In this document: positions 36,020-49,627 of the stretch, one piece after another
Layout of the letters: each line of letters begins with the position of its first letter
Position numbering within the stretch: the stretch's first letter is position 1
NCBI GenBank assembly: GCA_033026295.1
Contig: CM065184.1
Location: forward strand, 7,195,501-7,259,500
Direction: 5' to 3'
Origin: Channa striata
Lineage: Eukaryota > Chordata > Actinopteri > Anabantiformes > Channidae
DNA length: 64,000 nt
Position numbers and translations under genes: made by a program
The notes under the pieces: generated by a model
Databases searched by the model: none
What the model was told of the DNA's origin: nothing
Seen by the model: only the letters and a program-made list of their open reading frames with translations

Positions 36020-36215
36020 TGGACTAACACAGTCAACATGCTTGTTTTCCATCTTTTTGTGGCTGATTTTTAGTTTCTTTTCAGTCGATTTGTGCCTCTG
36101 TTGGTAGTTGTGTGTCTCTTATGGGTCATTTTGCAGCTCCTTTTAGTTGTTTCCATCTTTTTTTGGTCCTTTGTGTGTCTTCATAGCTCTGCCCCTGTTG
36201 GCAGTTCTGTGTTCA
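36020..36215. repeat. Degenerate T-rich tandem repeat
   Basis: Loosely repeated units of the type 'ctttttgtggct', 'cttttcagtcgatttgtg', 'ctttgtgtgtcttcat' recur about every 20-40 bases. This resembles degenerate T/G-rich minisatellites that are frequent in fish. Borders are approximate. Confidence 0.4.
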
Positions 36216-38195
36216 ATTTAGATGGATGCAGCAGAGAATAATTCCCTTCAGTGTTGTAACCACACTGATATCACTTCTACAGTTCATGATATACGCTCGT
36301 TCGGTAAATGTGATTGTTGAGCTTCCCTTCTATCAACGACGCTTGTGAGATATTGGACATGGAGACAAAGCTAAAAATGAGAATCGATCCAACTTGAAGT
36401 TTTTATTCAGGAGCTGCTGGTTATCACGTATCAACATCAGTCTCCTTGTTCCCGTTGAACGTCTCATTTCGGTGCAGTCACATCACATTCTCAGTCATAA
36501 CAAGCCTCACCACGGTTGAGTTGAAGGGGGCTGGGGTCGTGTTCACTCGGAGAGTTTTACTCCAAGACCATGTTCACACTTCTGCAAATAAGCTTTAAGA
36601 TCAGACTCGACTCTGACCTTGCTGTAGTTTGTTGTGCTTTTCTGTTCACAGCTTATAAAGGAAACAGTCTGAGAACGTTGCTGAAGATGTCGACCTTTGA
36701 CATGTATAACCAACACAGGACTGGCTAAATGTTCTTTTTCTCATCTCAGACGGGCTTGATGAGAACTGTTTCACTCAGACTCGCATGTGTGATTGGACCC
36801 CACGCTGTCACCCGCTTTGTTACTGAGTGAAGTTAAAGGTTCCTTTTTTTAGGAACTAGCTTCTTCTTACCTCTTGGTGGGAGGCTGTTGACCCGGCAGC
36901 ATCCTGCTGGTTATCAGAGCACACAAGGGGAGTGGTGAGGAAGACATCGCAACCCAAAATGATGCGATGCCGTGCAACACCACGCAGTCCAACACAACTC
37001 AGCACAATCTAGCATGAAACAACTGCACACAGTCTAAAACAACACAACACGCAAACGCACAAAAGGAACACAAAGGTCAGCGAAACACACGAGGACTGAG
37101 TCAGAACAGGCCCGCAGTCATTACTGAAAATGGTGGAAGCAGCAATTGGTGTCAAATGCTGTTTACTTGCTATTTCCACATAAAGTGACATTTTCAGGGA
37201 GTGAGCTTAAGAGTGAACACACATCCATGTGGCATTTGAGGTAATTGGCAACCAGGGCAGAGAGAGTGTTCTGAGAGTCCCTTTGTTTTATTCGTGGCTG
37301 TGTAGCTGCAGTTCAGCAGTGAAGAGAGTCATTTCTTTCAATCACTGTCAAACTGAACGGTCAAAGTGCCTTGAAACTTCACTGGGGGGAAAACCCCAGT
37401 CCAGTTAAATAAAACCAGTATTACACGACATTGCATTTCAAGACTTTGGGCAAAGCATAATTTGTGCAATTTCTGTCAATTGAAATTAAACTTCAACAAA
37501 TTTTGAATCCACTAAAAACAGCTATGCTCAGGCACATTGAAATAAACGAACGGGCTGATTATTAATCATATATTGTTACTTAGTGGATAATATTTTGGTG
37601 TATTATTCACTGTACGTTACTGACATTTATCCCCAGATCAAATCTGGGTACTGCATGTTTTTCCCTTTTCTGTTTTCAAGTCAAAATGTTAAGAATAAAA
37701 AAATAATAATTACTTATTACGGGCTTTCAGGTTGGAGGCCTTGTTGAAATTAAATAACAGCCGTGATTAACACCCCTGCACCGCTGAAAACTTGGGGAGA
37801 TTGTGTTTGTAAAGCCTGGACTTTGACTCCAGTTATGCTCATACTAGGCCTCCTTCTTTAACTTTGTAAGTTTCCTCTCTACCTTGAATAACTCTCCACT
37901 TGCTTACATTACTTTTCTTCCTGACAAGGTTGTCATTTCTGATATCTTCATTCATTCACCAATGTTTTGGGGCATTAATTCACAACTTCCTTTATTTTTA
38001 AGATCATGTAGGAACAAAATAATATTTAGGAAGAACTAGAAGGACCAGATTGATTCTTTTTGGCTTCAAGACTTGATAAATCAAGGCTCCACAGTCAAGG
38101 GCAACACGAGAGCCTCATATCAAGAACAAGGAAGTGACGGCCAAGGATACTGAAAAAGTGCCAGGGCAGTTCAACACGCCGAAGCAAAGCTAGGG

Positions 38196-38220
38196 ACACA
38201 CACACACACACACACACACA
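38196..38220. repeat. (CA)n microsatellite
   Basis: A pure CA run of about 12 units, continuing imperfectly to about 38232. Confidence 0.9.
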
Positions 38221-38568
38221 GACACACAAACACTTCCGCAGAGAACTTCTACTTACTAATCTACTTGCTTAATCCTCGACGTTCATAAGGGGTTTGTTCG
38301 CGAGTGTTGTGGATCTGGGATATACTTCCACTTCAGCAGGTTATAATCATTTCCATATGCCCTCTAATCATTCTTCCCCACTCCCACTCATAAGACGTTT
38401 TGCAGTATGAGCACCATGAGGCCGGCATGTTAATGAACGTGGGATAAACAAGCAACCAACAAACAGGGGAGTCATTATTATGAATTATTAGGCGGAATTT
38501 ATGCAGTCTTGTTTTTAATGGCATATAACCTTGAGGCTGTCCGCTCTCTCAACTCCCAATTACACATG

Positions 38569-38592
38569 CACACACACACACACACACACACA
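38569..38592. repeat. (CA)n microsatellite
   Basis: A pure CA run of about 12 units. Confidence 0.9.
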
Positions 38593-39746
38593 ATTTATAG
38601 ACAGGGCAGTGCTCCTGACAGCTTATCAGGGCAGGAATTCATGGGTCCTTGGACATCTGAAATGCATCACAGAGATATCACATTAAGACAGTTAACCACT
38701 TCACACCCAGACTCAACATGGATCTTAGTCGCTGTAAAGTCACGACAAAGAGGCTTTTGAGCAACACTCTTTATCAATGCACGACTCAAAAGTTTTCCAA
38801 AAAACTCTCCTACTCACATACTATCGTCTCTTGTACGGTGTGTGATCAGTCACTGTGCTGTTTGATGCGCTTACTGTATCAATGAGGCCCGTTAGACGTG
38901 GTTGTAGTTCTTGTGTTTGATCAACAGGTGTCAGGGAGCATTTTTCATTCATATCTGGGCTCGAGCTCAGGATTCCAACTGTGAAAAGCCAGCTGGCCTT
39001 TGATTACTGATTCATTCTGATCTGGAGCTAAAGAATAATCAGTGCTGTGAAAATGGGACAGGGGCCTGGTTACAGCCTCAGTGGAGGCTAGTGAGCTCAA
39101 ATTACAGAGCTACGTGCCGACATCTTTTTGTTTCTAAGGTCTCATTTGTTCCATGTGTATGAGGATGGTGCAAAATATTTAGAGTGAAGCTGAATATTTA
39201 AACCTCTTTTCTTTTTCCCATTTAGAAAAAAAGAGAAAATGACTGAGTATCCATATGACCATTTATTATGCATTTGTTTATACATAAATAAAGGGATAAG
39301 TTATGTTAATTACTTGTGCCCTTCATGTTTTTAAACTCTAACAGGCTCGTGCAAATGGAGGACTTTTTGTTATAATGAGATAATTGCTGCTAATTAGCAA
39401 AAAGCAATCATGACAGTGCTTGTTAATTTTTTTATATTTCTCAATACAAAAGTCTACAATTTCATTTATATCCAAGCGCAGAGCTTCTAGTAACACACAA
39501 GGTATCACGTTTGCTCTGTCCTGAGAGGGGTGGTCTACATGACACACAATGCTACGAAACCAACATTTAAAGCTTTTTGTTCCAAATGCATTATCTCTAG
39601 CACAGTAGCTAAAATATGTTTACTACAGCCAGAACCGCTCACAACTTCTACCTTTCATGCAATTCCAGCTGAATTTTTGGCCTCCACCGACATCAAAGCG
39701 TCACTTTCACTGCCAGCTGGACAGCAACAGCGGTGGTGGGATTGAC

Positions 39747-39770
39747 TGTGTGTGTGTGTGTGTGTGTGTT
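39747..39770. repeat. (TG)n microsatellite
   Basis: A pure TG run of about 11-12 units. Confidence 0.9.
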
Positions 39771-40200
39771 ACGGAGTGGGAGACTTGGACTAAGGCCCAG
39801 CCCTTGGCATATTTGTGTTGATAAACACATCTTTGCACACCTTTTTCTCTGGATGCTGTGGCACTTTTCCAGAAGAAGGAGTGCGGGACACTTTTCACTG
39901 AAGGACAGATTCGTCTTGTGCCGGGCGACTTTATGAGCCCACTCCATATCCACTCAAGTCTCTAAAACACTCTTGACTGCTCATTTTCCACAGGACGTCT
40001 CAGGACAGCAATATATACCTGCTGGGCACAATCGGAGCTCTCTGGGCGAGTCAAAGCGTGGGTGTAGCACCTTGGATTTATTAGCAAAAGAAAGGCTCTG
40101 TTTTGTAGAACCAGGTTATTCTAATTCTTTATTGCTCATAAAACACACAATAAGCAAAATATCCGACAGAGAACGTTTCATCTGAACAGGAATTACTTAC

Positions 40201-40322
40201 ATCTGTTCCAATAAACCTGAATAGTCTCCCCATCTTCCGTCTCTGAGTATAAGACAGTGGCATGTTCAGTTTCCAGAGGACAGCTGGTGTTGCCCATCAA
40301 CATACAGAAACAGCTGGGACTC
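40201..40322 (-). other. Exon-like segment C, possible non-coding transcript
   Basis: On the minus strand the segment is bounded by a CCACCAG acceptor (weak tract) and a perfect GTAAGT donor. Frames are broken within 20 codons, so it is unlikely to be protein-coding on its own. It may belong with segments at 43063 and 49628. No homology is claimed. Confidence 0.25.
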
Positions 40323-41164
40323 CTGGTGGCAACCAAATATGCTAATTAAAAATTAAAAATTTGAAAGGCTAGAATTCTAATGAGATGTGACTCATTATAC
40401 GACATTTAATAATCCCAGGGAAAACATTAGTCCACAAAATTACAACTCGGGTGAATCAGACAGTAGGATGATCTGTTTGGAGTTGTTTTGGCTAAAGGTT
40501 AATCACTCTGCTTTTAGCCAAAGCAGCTTTTTTATTCACTGGGTCTACTTGCATTTAAATATCTTTGTGCAATATTATTATCCACTTTGTTTTCCCTCTG
40601 AGATGGACCATGATAAAGACCTAACTTTATGACTTCAGAGCTGCGATTAAAAGGTTTGTTAGAGAAGCCAAACCTGTAAGTTTATGCTTGTGTAAAACAT
40701 TTTGGGTGATTTGTTTGGGACATTTTTTTACTTAAATCATTTTATACTTTTATTTGCTTAGGCTAATTCGATCAGAAGTGAAGGGTTAGATTTTCCATTT
40801 TTTTGGGGGGGGCACATTTTAAAAATGATATAAAACTAAATTCGAATGGAACAAAATACATGGAAACACCTTAAATGTATAAATAATATTAATTTGTAAA
40901 ATGTAATTTATTTAACATTGCAATTTATTTCAGCATCAGATTCAGTTATTTTTCTTGCTGAAATTTTTGCACCATGAACTTACTCCGGTTTCATACAGGG
41001 TGGCACCTGAGGTGGGCAGCGCCCTGCAGCAGTGTTGGGTGAAGCAATATTTTGTACACCAACTACTGAACGATCCGAGGTTTAAGAAACACATAATTTA
41101 CCGCTAATCTTACTTATACTGTATCATAACATAATTAACATAATTAGGATAATAACATACTAAT

Positions 41165-41360
41165 TAATCAGTGGGCGAGCTGTGGTAGAGCAACTGCCCA
41201 TAAACCCCAGGGTTGGTGATTTAGTTCAGTTTTGGCCACATGTGAACATGTCCTTGATAAGACACTAAAAGCTTCTTAGTAATGGCTTCATTTTTGTGCA
41301 GCTGTCCAACAACAACTTCCCCATGGGGACCGTTAAAGTATCAGGGATATTTAGTATCTC
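41165..41360. repeat. Degraded tRNA-derived SINE-like fragment
   Basis: GTGGGCGAGCTGTGGTAGAG followed by a degenerate 'gggttggtgatttagttca', then 'ccttgataagacac' and a 'ccccatggggacc' stretch. This is the order seen in widespread teleost SINEs (tRNA-like head with A/B-box-like parts, then 'tccttgggcaagacactg'). It is heavily decayed, and both ends are approximate. Confidence 0.45.
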
Positions 41361-42179
41361 TTGTCATGCAAACACAATAGGTTTGCTTTCCTTCTAAAGT
41401 AACACTATTGAAGAGAGCACTTTGCAAGTCTGTTGTCAGAATACATTTGTTTTATGTCAATGGGAAAGTGATTCCATATAACATGCCTGTAATAACCAAG
41501 GTGATTATTGGGTGTAATGTCGGTGGCCTAAGCTAAAATATGATTCATTTTGCACTGAACAGTAGCACCTGGTTGTCATACTGACATCACACTGACAGTG
41601 ACAACACAGAGGAAAGGGAGACTATCGAAGCAATGCTGTTGTTAAGTCTTGGTATGTGGCTGTTTGTCACAGCGAGGAGACTTTTTTCATTAGAGACTGA
41701 AGGCAGCAAGACAAAGGAGGGCTGACAAAATCAATCAGCAGAGTTCAACACCAGATGACTGGAAACAGTAGTGCTGATTCTCTCGGACCAGTCAGTGGTC
41801 TGCAGTGTTCTCAGGTCACCTTTGAGCTCGCTTGGAACTTTGACAGAGGTGAAAGTGGAAGTACCAGGTTCCAGGCATTTCAAACTATTTTCCTTTCTTT
41901 TCACAATGGAAAAGCAAAAGAATGGGAGTAGATGTGAGTCGAGCTGGTACCATGCAGTGAAAAGCTCTACATGCAAACTTGGTGACTAAGAATCAGCAAA
42001 TGTTCGCTGAAAACATTTTAACATGTAACAGTAGGAAAAGCACGTCTAAGCAAACTGCATTCAGTTCAGCTGCTTCGGGTTTTGCTCGCTGCCCAGACTG
42101 GCACAAGTTGACTTACTGAATTTATAGTTTATAACTTCTCATAGGGTGGAAGTGATAGACTGGTTAGCAATACAGCCGC

Positions 42180-42396
42180 ACTGCTAGATGGTTGTGGGTT
42201 CGTGTCCCTGTGATGCGGTAGGTTCATTTTGGCTCTAAGTCGCCCGTAGGCGTGAATGGTGGTTTGTGCGTGTCACTCTAGAATGGCAGCTGATCCAGGG
42301 TGCACACTGCCTCCCACCCCAAGGCAGCTGGCACAGGCTTCAGCCCCCTGCAACCCCACACAGGATAAATACTTTCAGATGATGGATGATAGATTT
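42180..42396 (+). repeat. Rex3/RTE-like retroelement 3' fragment
   Basis: The order 'cgcccgtaggcgtgaatggt', 'ctgatccagggtgcacactg', 'ggcttcagccccctgcaacc', then GATG-type repeats (GATGATGGATGATAGAT) is typical of the 3' end of abundant teleost RTE-clade LINEs or the SINEs sharing that tail. It is truncated, with no reverse transcriptase frame nearby. Confidence 0.5.
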
Positions 42397-43062
42397 TCCT
42401 CAATAACGACCCAGCAAGGTGTGTCGTCTAATACTGTCAGATATAACATTATCACCACCTGTTAATTTGTTCCAGTACAGTGGGTTTCTAGTTTTACATA
42501 GTTACAATTTCTCAGTTTTTAGGTTGGAATCCTATTATACAAGCATGTGATTGTTTTGGCCTCATTCATTTCAAACCATTAGAACCACCTCTTCGTATGA
42601 TGAGCTCCAGTATGACTCCACTACCCACTTTGAGCCCGATGACAGACACATAGTAGAATTATCACTTTTCTGAAGGTTTTCTGAAGCAGAATTCGTTGCA
42701 GAGCTCCTGTAATAATTTACATTAAATTGCACAGGTGGTCATAATGTTTATCGGTGTAGAGTGCTGCAAAAATGTTTACAATTACATTGGCTGCAAATGC
42801 AGAGTTTGCACGAAAAGGCAGGAATATAAAAAGACGATGGCAGCATGTGCTTCGATACAGTAGCACAACTCTCTCCATCACACAGAAGCCTTTAACACAT
42901 AAAATTTCATACAACCAGCTGCCAGTGAATAACATTGTAATTGCCTTGGCACAAAGAATGGGAGAAAACTTCCCTCACTCCAAGCACCATTATTGTGTTC
43001 TATTTATTCTCACATGATGTTACAATTTAGCCTCTGCCGTGTTGAACATGAAATTTACTTAC

Positions 43063-43131
43063 ATTGTGCCAACTTATGAGGAGCATGGGTTGTTTTCCTG
43101 ATTCTTTCAGCATCTCGCACAATGTGCATAG
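43063..43131 (-). other. Exon-like segment B, 69 nt
   Basis: On the minus strand a strong acceptor (CTCTGTCCTTTCAG) and a perfect GTAAGT donor bracket exactly 69 bases. Two of the three frames are open, one beginning with ATG just after the acceptor, but neither translation resembles a protein I know. The splice signals are better than average for chance. Its transcript, if any, is unknown. Confidence 0.35.
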
Positions 43132-45003
43132 CTGAAAGGACAGAGAAGCATATGATTATTACCACTGCATATTCAGGGATTAGGAAAAAAAAATATTGAT
43201 ACACTTGTATATCGAAATATTACTCTGTATCAGTTCTAAAAAACACAGAATCTATTTTTGATTGAGTAATTTAAAAGAATTAGTGAGACGGTTTTCTTTT
43301 TTTGCTGTTTTTAAACCCATGACTAGATAGATGTTCCGATTTTCTGCTGCTGGCGGCATAAAAAGTTTTACTCTGATTTTATGCATATGGTGGTGTAATA
43401 CTGTATAATATGTTTTCTTTTAATTAGATATAAAAATGTTGTTGCCTCACTGACAGAATCTCAATATATTGCAACATATCAAACTGTAACCGCAGATTCT
43501 TGCCAATACATAGCTCTAAACATACAGTATCTGCTCACTTAAATTGTTTTGTCATTATTTTCTCTTTACATTTCAGTTTTAAATCCATTTTTGGTTTGTC
43601 TTGGGAATGTACCTAATACTCAGGCCTGTAATACATGTTACAAAAGTGAAAAGCCACATTTGTCGGAAAATATGACCAATTATGAGCCGTGTATTTCTAT
43701 TTTCATCATGCTGGTCTACTTGAAAAGTACACAGCCGTGTAAAAGCCAGATGCAGAATTACGAGCCTGCAGCGACTCTTCATTTACTCTTTCTGTGTGCT
43801 TTGTTCTTCTGGGTAAATATATTGTAATCCATCAACGAAACACAATTACTCACATTATTGTATATCATCTAGAGATGTTCATCAACTTCACATGTGGTTG
43901 TGTTATCATCCTGCCTGCTTCTGTCAGATGTGCTGCTGCGGCAGGAGGCACAAACGGCTGCAGCCACACAGCTCAGCCTGCTGGTGGTCAGCTATTGTTA
44001 AGTGGTTCGCCCGGCAATCAAGCAGCTGCAGAACAAACCAATACACTCAACGAATGAAGGGCTGGCAGTCCTCGGCTTTCAGATTCACAGTCTGTTGCTG
44101 CAGAGTCATCCGTCCAGCAAATCTGTTCCCCCCCTAACTAAGCTGAAAAGGGGGAGTGAGAGGGTCATTAAGCACTTATTTATTTGGCAAACCATTGGTA
44201 CAGAACAGCAATTGTATTCTCCATACTGGGTCATATAATTGGTCTGAACAATGATAAGCTTAGCGCCATGCAGAGTGATGGGCAAGGGCACTTGAGGGTG
44301 CTGGAAATGGTGCTACTGTATGTCTGCGGCACACAAACTTTGATCATTACAGCCTCGGTAGGGAACGGGACTGATTAATACCTGCGCTGACCTCAAAACC
44401 GCTGAACGCATTTTGCAAGCTGCTGCTGAAGTCGGCTCACACATAATACTTTATTGCTGGAAATGAAAAGAGGATACGTGTCCTGTGAGAAGTGGCGCTA
44501 CCAAGTGTGATTACATCACAAATGAGAAAAAAGAAGAGAGGATTCAATTTGGGAAGAAGTGTATCACACGGGCAGAGTGGCCCTTGTGCTTGTCAGAGAT
44601 TGGGAGAGAGGGGTGTTAATCATGGCACACAACCTGCATCTCCTGGGCTGCAGCTTCATCTGTTTGAGCATTCTGCGAACTGAAATACAGTTGGTGTCAG
44701 AGAAAAGGTCAATGACATTGTTAGGAGGCTCTGTGAGGACAGCGAACAGGTGCTCTTTATTCGCCAAATATAAACTAAAAGACACCACGGTCCTCCAAAC
44801 TTTGTTCAGAAAATAATCAGCAAGTCCTTCAGGTGTGAACATGCACAAAAGACAGGTTAGAAATTAAGAAATCTACTGTGATGTATACAGAGCTATTATT
44901 GCATCATTTCATACAAACTAGGTTTAACCGGAAGTAGTGTCCACAATTCCTGCATCGCAAGTCCACGTGATCCTACTGCTGCAGCTTCACTGGCAACAGA
45001 TGA

Positions 45004-45662
45004 TAATCAATCAATCAATCAAAGACTTTATTTATATACTGCCGCACCTTTCGTACAGGTTAATGCAATTTAAAGTGCTTAAAGACCAAACAAGGGTAAC
45101 AATACATAAAAACCACTAATTTTATAACAACGTACACCAAATAAGGCCAATACCACATAAATCTATGTGACTCTATGATAATGAGAATATTGCACAGAAA
45201 TAAAAAGAAAAATCTGTATGCACAAACATAATAGAAACACAAATAAATGCATTAAAAATGAATATGAGACACAATGAGATATTCTAAATATAAAGTCAGG
45301 CTAAAGAGGTGGGTTTTAAGTTTCTAAGCTTTCTATTGTTCTGAGATCCTCAGACTGTGTCAGCGGCTCAGAGCATTAACACTAAAAGCTGCCCCACTAA
45401 AAATGTTTGTCCTTAAACCTTAAAGCTACAAAAAAATCTGAGAGCGTGGACAGTTTCATAGACAAGAAGCATTTCCAACAAGTAGGCTGGTGCCAAACCA
45501 TCAATATGGAAGCTGACAGGCAACCGGTGTAAAGACTTTAAAACAGGGCTAATGTGTTATCTCCTTCGGGTCCCTGTCAGGACTCGGGCAGCAGTTCTGA
45601 ATCAGCTGTAACTGGTTTATGAGGTATTTGGGTCGACCATAGAGGAGAACATTACAATATTG
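45004..45662. repeat. Dispersed teleost retroelement-like repeat
   Basis: The left end is a short tetranucleotide array (AATC)4 followed by AAAGACTTTATTTATATACT, a frequent terminal sequence of teleost non-LTR elements. The body includes 'gaggtgggttttaag', 'gacaggcaaccggtgtaaag', 'gtcaggactcgggcagcagt' and 'gaggagaacattacaat', which I recognise as a recurrent fish repeat without being able to name the family. There is no intact open reading frame. Confidence 0.55.
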
Positions 45663-46615
45663 CATATGAAGTGTTTTATTCACAAATCAAATGCCAGGGA
45701 ATACATAGGATAAAAGAAATCTCCACCTGACAAAATGTCACAGCCACATATTATTCACTCAAGTGAATTCGGTGAGAAAATCGAAAATATTGAAGGGTGT
45801 TTCATTCATCTTAAATCCCCCATTTCATATTTTTAAGAGCTTTTGACAGATTTCCTAGGAAAGTCAACAACGTTCTGGAGGACTGTTTTCATAAATGTGC
45901 ATGAAAGACAGAACAGTCAGTAACAGCTGAAAAAAAAATCTCTTTGTATCTGTGTCTTATCTGTTTTGTATCTGCATGTCACTGCTGTGACATTTTGTCT
46001 CTCAGCTTTTTACAAACTAGCATTTCATCCTTTCCTCTATTATTGGAGACTTGCTGTTGAATGAGAAATCGCTGTATAATCATGTCCAATATAACAGCAT
46101 ATCACTTTTAAAAGCCACTCCTCAGCACAACAGACAGCTGTACAGTGATCAACGTGCAGCATCGTCGTTGGTAAAGATGAGGAACTGGCGGCAGTCACTT
46201 GTCCATGGAGGAGCAGGGAAGTGCTGCAATCAATCCTGATTGGCTGAGACACGGAGACGAGAGGGTTGTCTGCACTTCTGATATTTAAGGGGGTCAAGTG
46301 CCATCGATCGTTGGCTTCCACTGAGACACTAACCTGTCATCGATAAGACGGATTAAGCTCACGGCACCAGCACATGTTCCTCCGGTGCCCGTCACGTCCT
46401 CACATCCTGTCTGCACGGCCGCTCTGTGACTCGCTTTGCCATGTTTTTTGTTTGCGGGTTCACTGCTCCTGTTGCATGAAGTGTTCACTGAAGGAAGTAC
46501 GTAACCAGGGTCTGAGGTAGTTTCAGCGGGAGGATTTTCCTTTTTTAACGCAGACCAGGCATACAGAAATGTTTCTCTCCCCTTCTCCTATATGACAATA
46601 CATTAGAAAAATATT

Positions 46616-47189
46616 CTTAAAGCTGCACTAATCAACACATTTGTGATATGTGGAATATAAAAAAAGCTTTTTCAAAGTGACAGATCCACAGATAATTATC
46701 AGTGTGCTCTGCAGTTCATCCCAGCTTTATTAAGCTTCTCAGCATCATTTAGATCAGTGTTTTGGTTACACAATCTGCACATCCTGGTTTGATTCTCACT
46801 GCTCCCATTAGAGTTGCTTCTCTAACTGCAGCAGACAGCGAATTTCAGACAAACCCTTTGTTCATTACAGCAATAGACAGGAGACTGTCTAAATTAGACA
46901 CTAGCTAACTTAGTGAAACATTTAGCAGCAAAAGGGCCAGATATTTCCCCCAGGAGAGGAAGCAGATATTTCCCCGAGGAAGGGAACCGAGCTAAAAAAA
47001 GAGAGCGAATAATGGACTTGTATTCCCCAGATGGGCAGAGACAACTTGAAAGGTTTACTACTGTTCCTCCATAAATGCTGCAACAGGCAGCTGCTGGCGA
47101 ACACAGCAACTAGAAGGACTTTGTTGTTGTGTGTTCAGCTTGTCCTGCTGCCTCCAACCGGTCAGAAATCAGATACTGCAGCTTTAAAG
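46616..47189. mobile_element. Candidate MITE-like element with short terminal inverted repeats
   Basis: CTTAAAGCTGCACTAATC at the left is an imperfect inverted copy of GATACTGCAGCTTTAAAG at the right, sharing the core TAAAGCTGCA. The interior includes two 25-base-period copies of CAGATATTTCCCC (46938 and 46963). No target-site duplication is clear, and there is no transposase frame. A chance match cannot be excluded. Confidence 0.35.
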
Positions 47190-48797
47190 ACGCATCACTC
47201 AAAGAAATACGTTTGGTTAACGGAATACAATAGACAGTAGAGCCATATACTCTGGAAAGTTAGTTTGTGAAAATGTGACTCCGAGCCTTAAAAGTGCACC
47301 GCACTGCTGATAATTACTACCTCATGTTAATTTATATTTAGTTTTTATTTATACAACATTCTGGATTAGTATTTCTGATTTAAAGCCTAATGATCATTGC
47401 TTAAATCGACGTTGGGGGATTTTCCTGGAAATGGACTATGGCAAAACTGTATTTCTGCCAGCAGTGACTTTATATCGCGCTGCTACTCTGGATCGAACCA
47501 CGCTATGAAGAGGTGGCGCTTAGCGTTGACGAAACACTGAGCACTGTGATATGGATATGTGAATTCAGCAACCAGCTGCTCTGCCTCTCATGAAACACTG
47601 GCGTTTATCCAGACTCACAATAAAACGCTGTGGAGTCTGGGGCCTTTTTTTTAAAACAGTCCCTTGTGTTTTTCCCTTTTATCTTGGTCAAAAATATACA
47701 CTATATGAACCGATTAAAACTCAAGTCTCCCAGGCATTAATCTCTCCACCTAAATCCCAGGAGAGTGGTTTGCTCCAGGCAGAGGTTTTCTGACCTGTGA
47801 AAGTGACCCGTTTTCTTTCTATGTAGAAGTGACAGAAATAAAAACAGGCGGAAAAAAATTTGATAGCTTATAAATCGCCTCAATCAGTGCGGCGAGCAGC
47901 CTGCGTGGAGGAGCATGTTTTGCTTTATTGAGGGAGCAATATCTCACAGGAAACAGTCTGAGTATTCAGAATTTCAGCATAATCACCAAGCTTTGCTCAA
48001 GCAGAAATTGTCAATGGACTGCAGATTGTGAATACATATATAGATTTTCTGAATGTGTTTGTGAATGCGTGTGTAGTGCTAGATTGCAGTTTGATGCGGA
48101 TGTAAGTTGACTGAATGCATAACTGTGCTGTTGAATTTGAAATCGGCTTTTGTGAATAACAGAATATATGGAAATATTAGCTGTGTTTCAATGTGTAGAT
48201 GTTTCATGATGTTAAGTTATAGTTGTTTTCCTGAATGGTGAATTAGCAACTTAGTCCACCTCATTTGCTGCTTCTGCAATAACTTGCCCCCAATAAGCTT
48301 TGGTTTATTTCTCTCCCAATTATTCTCTCTCGATCCTTAGACAGGTTCACACCACGGCCAGCAGATGTCAGAAGTGGTCCTCAAAACCTGGGTGTTTCTC
48401 AAAGCACTGAGATCACATTATTGTCATCAAGCTTGTTTCCTTGCACATTTTACATGGAATATGAATGTTCAGTCACAACACTGGCTGGCGTTTGGACTAA
48501 TATAAATGAGGAGTGTTTTTTTTTGTATAAGTGTGGTGGGAAATTGGTTTAATGGAATTAATGAAGAATGAGGGGAGATAGATGTAGTTCTCCAGCTGCG
48601 CACCGGTGCAACAATGACAGGATTGACAGAAAAAGACGAGAGCAGTTAAGAAGGAAAACAGACTTGGACGGAGGCTGACAGACAAGCAGGTGAACAGACA
48701 AATAGACTGACAATCAGGCAGACTGCAGCGTACAAATAAACACGAGTACCTGTACTGTATGGATAATGACATGGTTTTAGAGATGAAAGCAGAAACA

Positions 48798-48836
48798 ATG
48801 CAAATAGCCCTCACTCTCCAGGGTTGCCATGACAAC
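48798..48836. promoter_or_regulatory. Octamer and RFX X-box pair (enhancer-like)
   Basis: ATGCAAAT (POU octamer) at 48798-48805, preceded by AACA as in SOX-POU composites, lies 17 bases from GTTGCCATGACAAC at 48823-48836, a near-canonical RFX X-box. The surrounding DNA has no gene. Motif matches only. Confidence 0.4.
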
Positions 48837-49627
48837 CAACCACCTGAACTTGGAGGTAAGTCCCAGGAGAGGTCTGCAGGAGGGAGAGAGCTGGGACAAG
48901 AGAGGTGCGTGTGTCCTGGTTTCACTGTTTCCCAAGTCCTCCATGCGTCTTCCTCGCCGCCCGTCCCAGTGTTCTTCAGTGCACGGTGGCTCTGCCGCGA
49001 AGCTCACAATGCAGAAGCCGGGAAAACCACTAAGTGAAAAATGTAATATCAAACCTGCTCACAGTTTTAATAGCTTGCCTTTCCCCCTCAAAATGTTTAT
49101 TTATTAAGCACCTCTGGCTCCTTGCGCTCTCTCACCCGCGTCAACTAGCCGCCCCACCTCTCCATGTGCCGCACATATAATGGATTCTCTTTGATATGGC
49201 TGAACTCACGTTGCCCTAACCCAGAATGCGATCAGGTATCCGCTCCGAACCTCCGACTGCCTGCATTTAAAGGCTTTCTAATGTTGTGGGTGGTGGCAAG
49301 TACAGCACAATTTCTCACTCCCAGGGAATTGGTTCACAACTAGCGATTTATAAGACTTACACAGGCAGCTGCACCAGGAGCACAGCCGCTATAGGAAGGT
49401 ATACAGCGACAGAAACCACTTTTCATTTGGTTGTGTTTGTTGTTCGGGTTCGTTGCCAGATAGGAAGGTGATTCTCCAATGCTTTTTGTTTTGGGGAAGC
49501 TGCTTTTATCATTTGTGTGCACAGGAACTATGGTCTTACCTTCAGAACCTTCACAGCATGACGTAATTAAGATTTGGACTTGACAAATTGTCTTTTTTAG
49601 AAATAAGGCAAAAGCATAAAAACTTAC

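Larger units (their letters stand above)
34191..40200. other. Intergenic DNA upstream of lhcgr
   Basis: No coding gene is supported in these 6 kb. The longest frames are short and have no family resemblance. The segment holds five dinucleotide microsatellites, a retroelement-like scrap at 34.65 kb, a degenerate tandem repeat at 36.0-36.2 kb and CA/AACAC-rich low-complexity sequence at 36.95-37.1 kb. Confidence 0.6.

Noticed and set aside
42180..42240. A tRNA gene suggested by GGGTTCG
   Set aside because: No paired cloverleaf stems or A box in register; the motif belongs to the SINE/LINE-like repeat.
43063..43131. The 69-nt exon-like segment as a relic of fshr (same length as an LRR exon)
   Set aside because: Read in the phase used by gonadotropin-receptor LRR exons it hits a stop, and the other frames lack the leucine pattern.
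48497..48925. 142-codon minus-strand open frame
   Set aside because: Low-complexity Ser/Cys/Leu composition, no start context, no splice structure and no recognisable domain.
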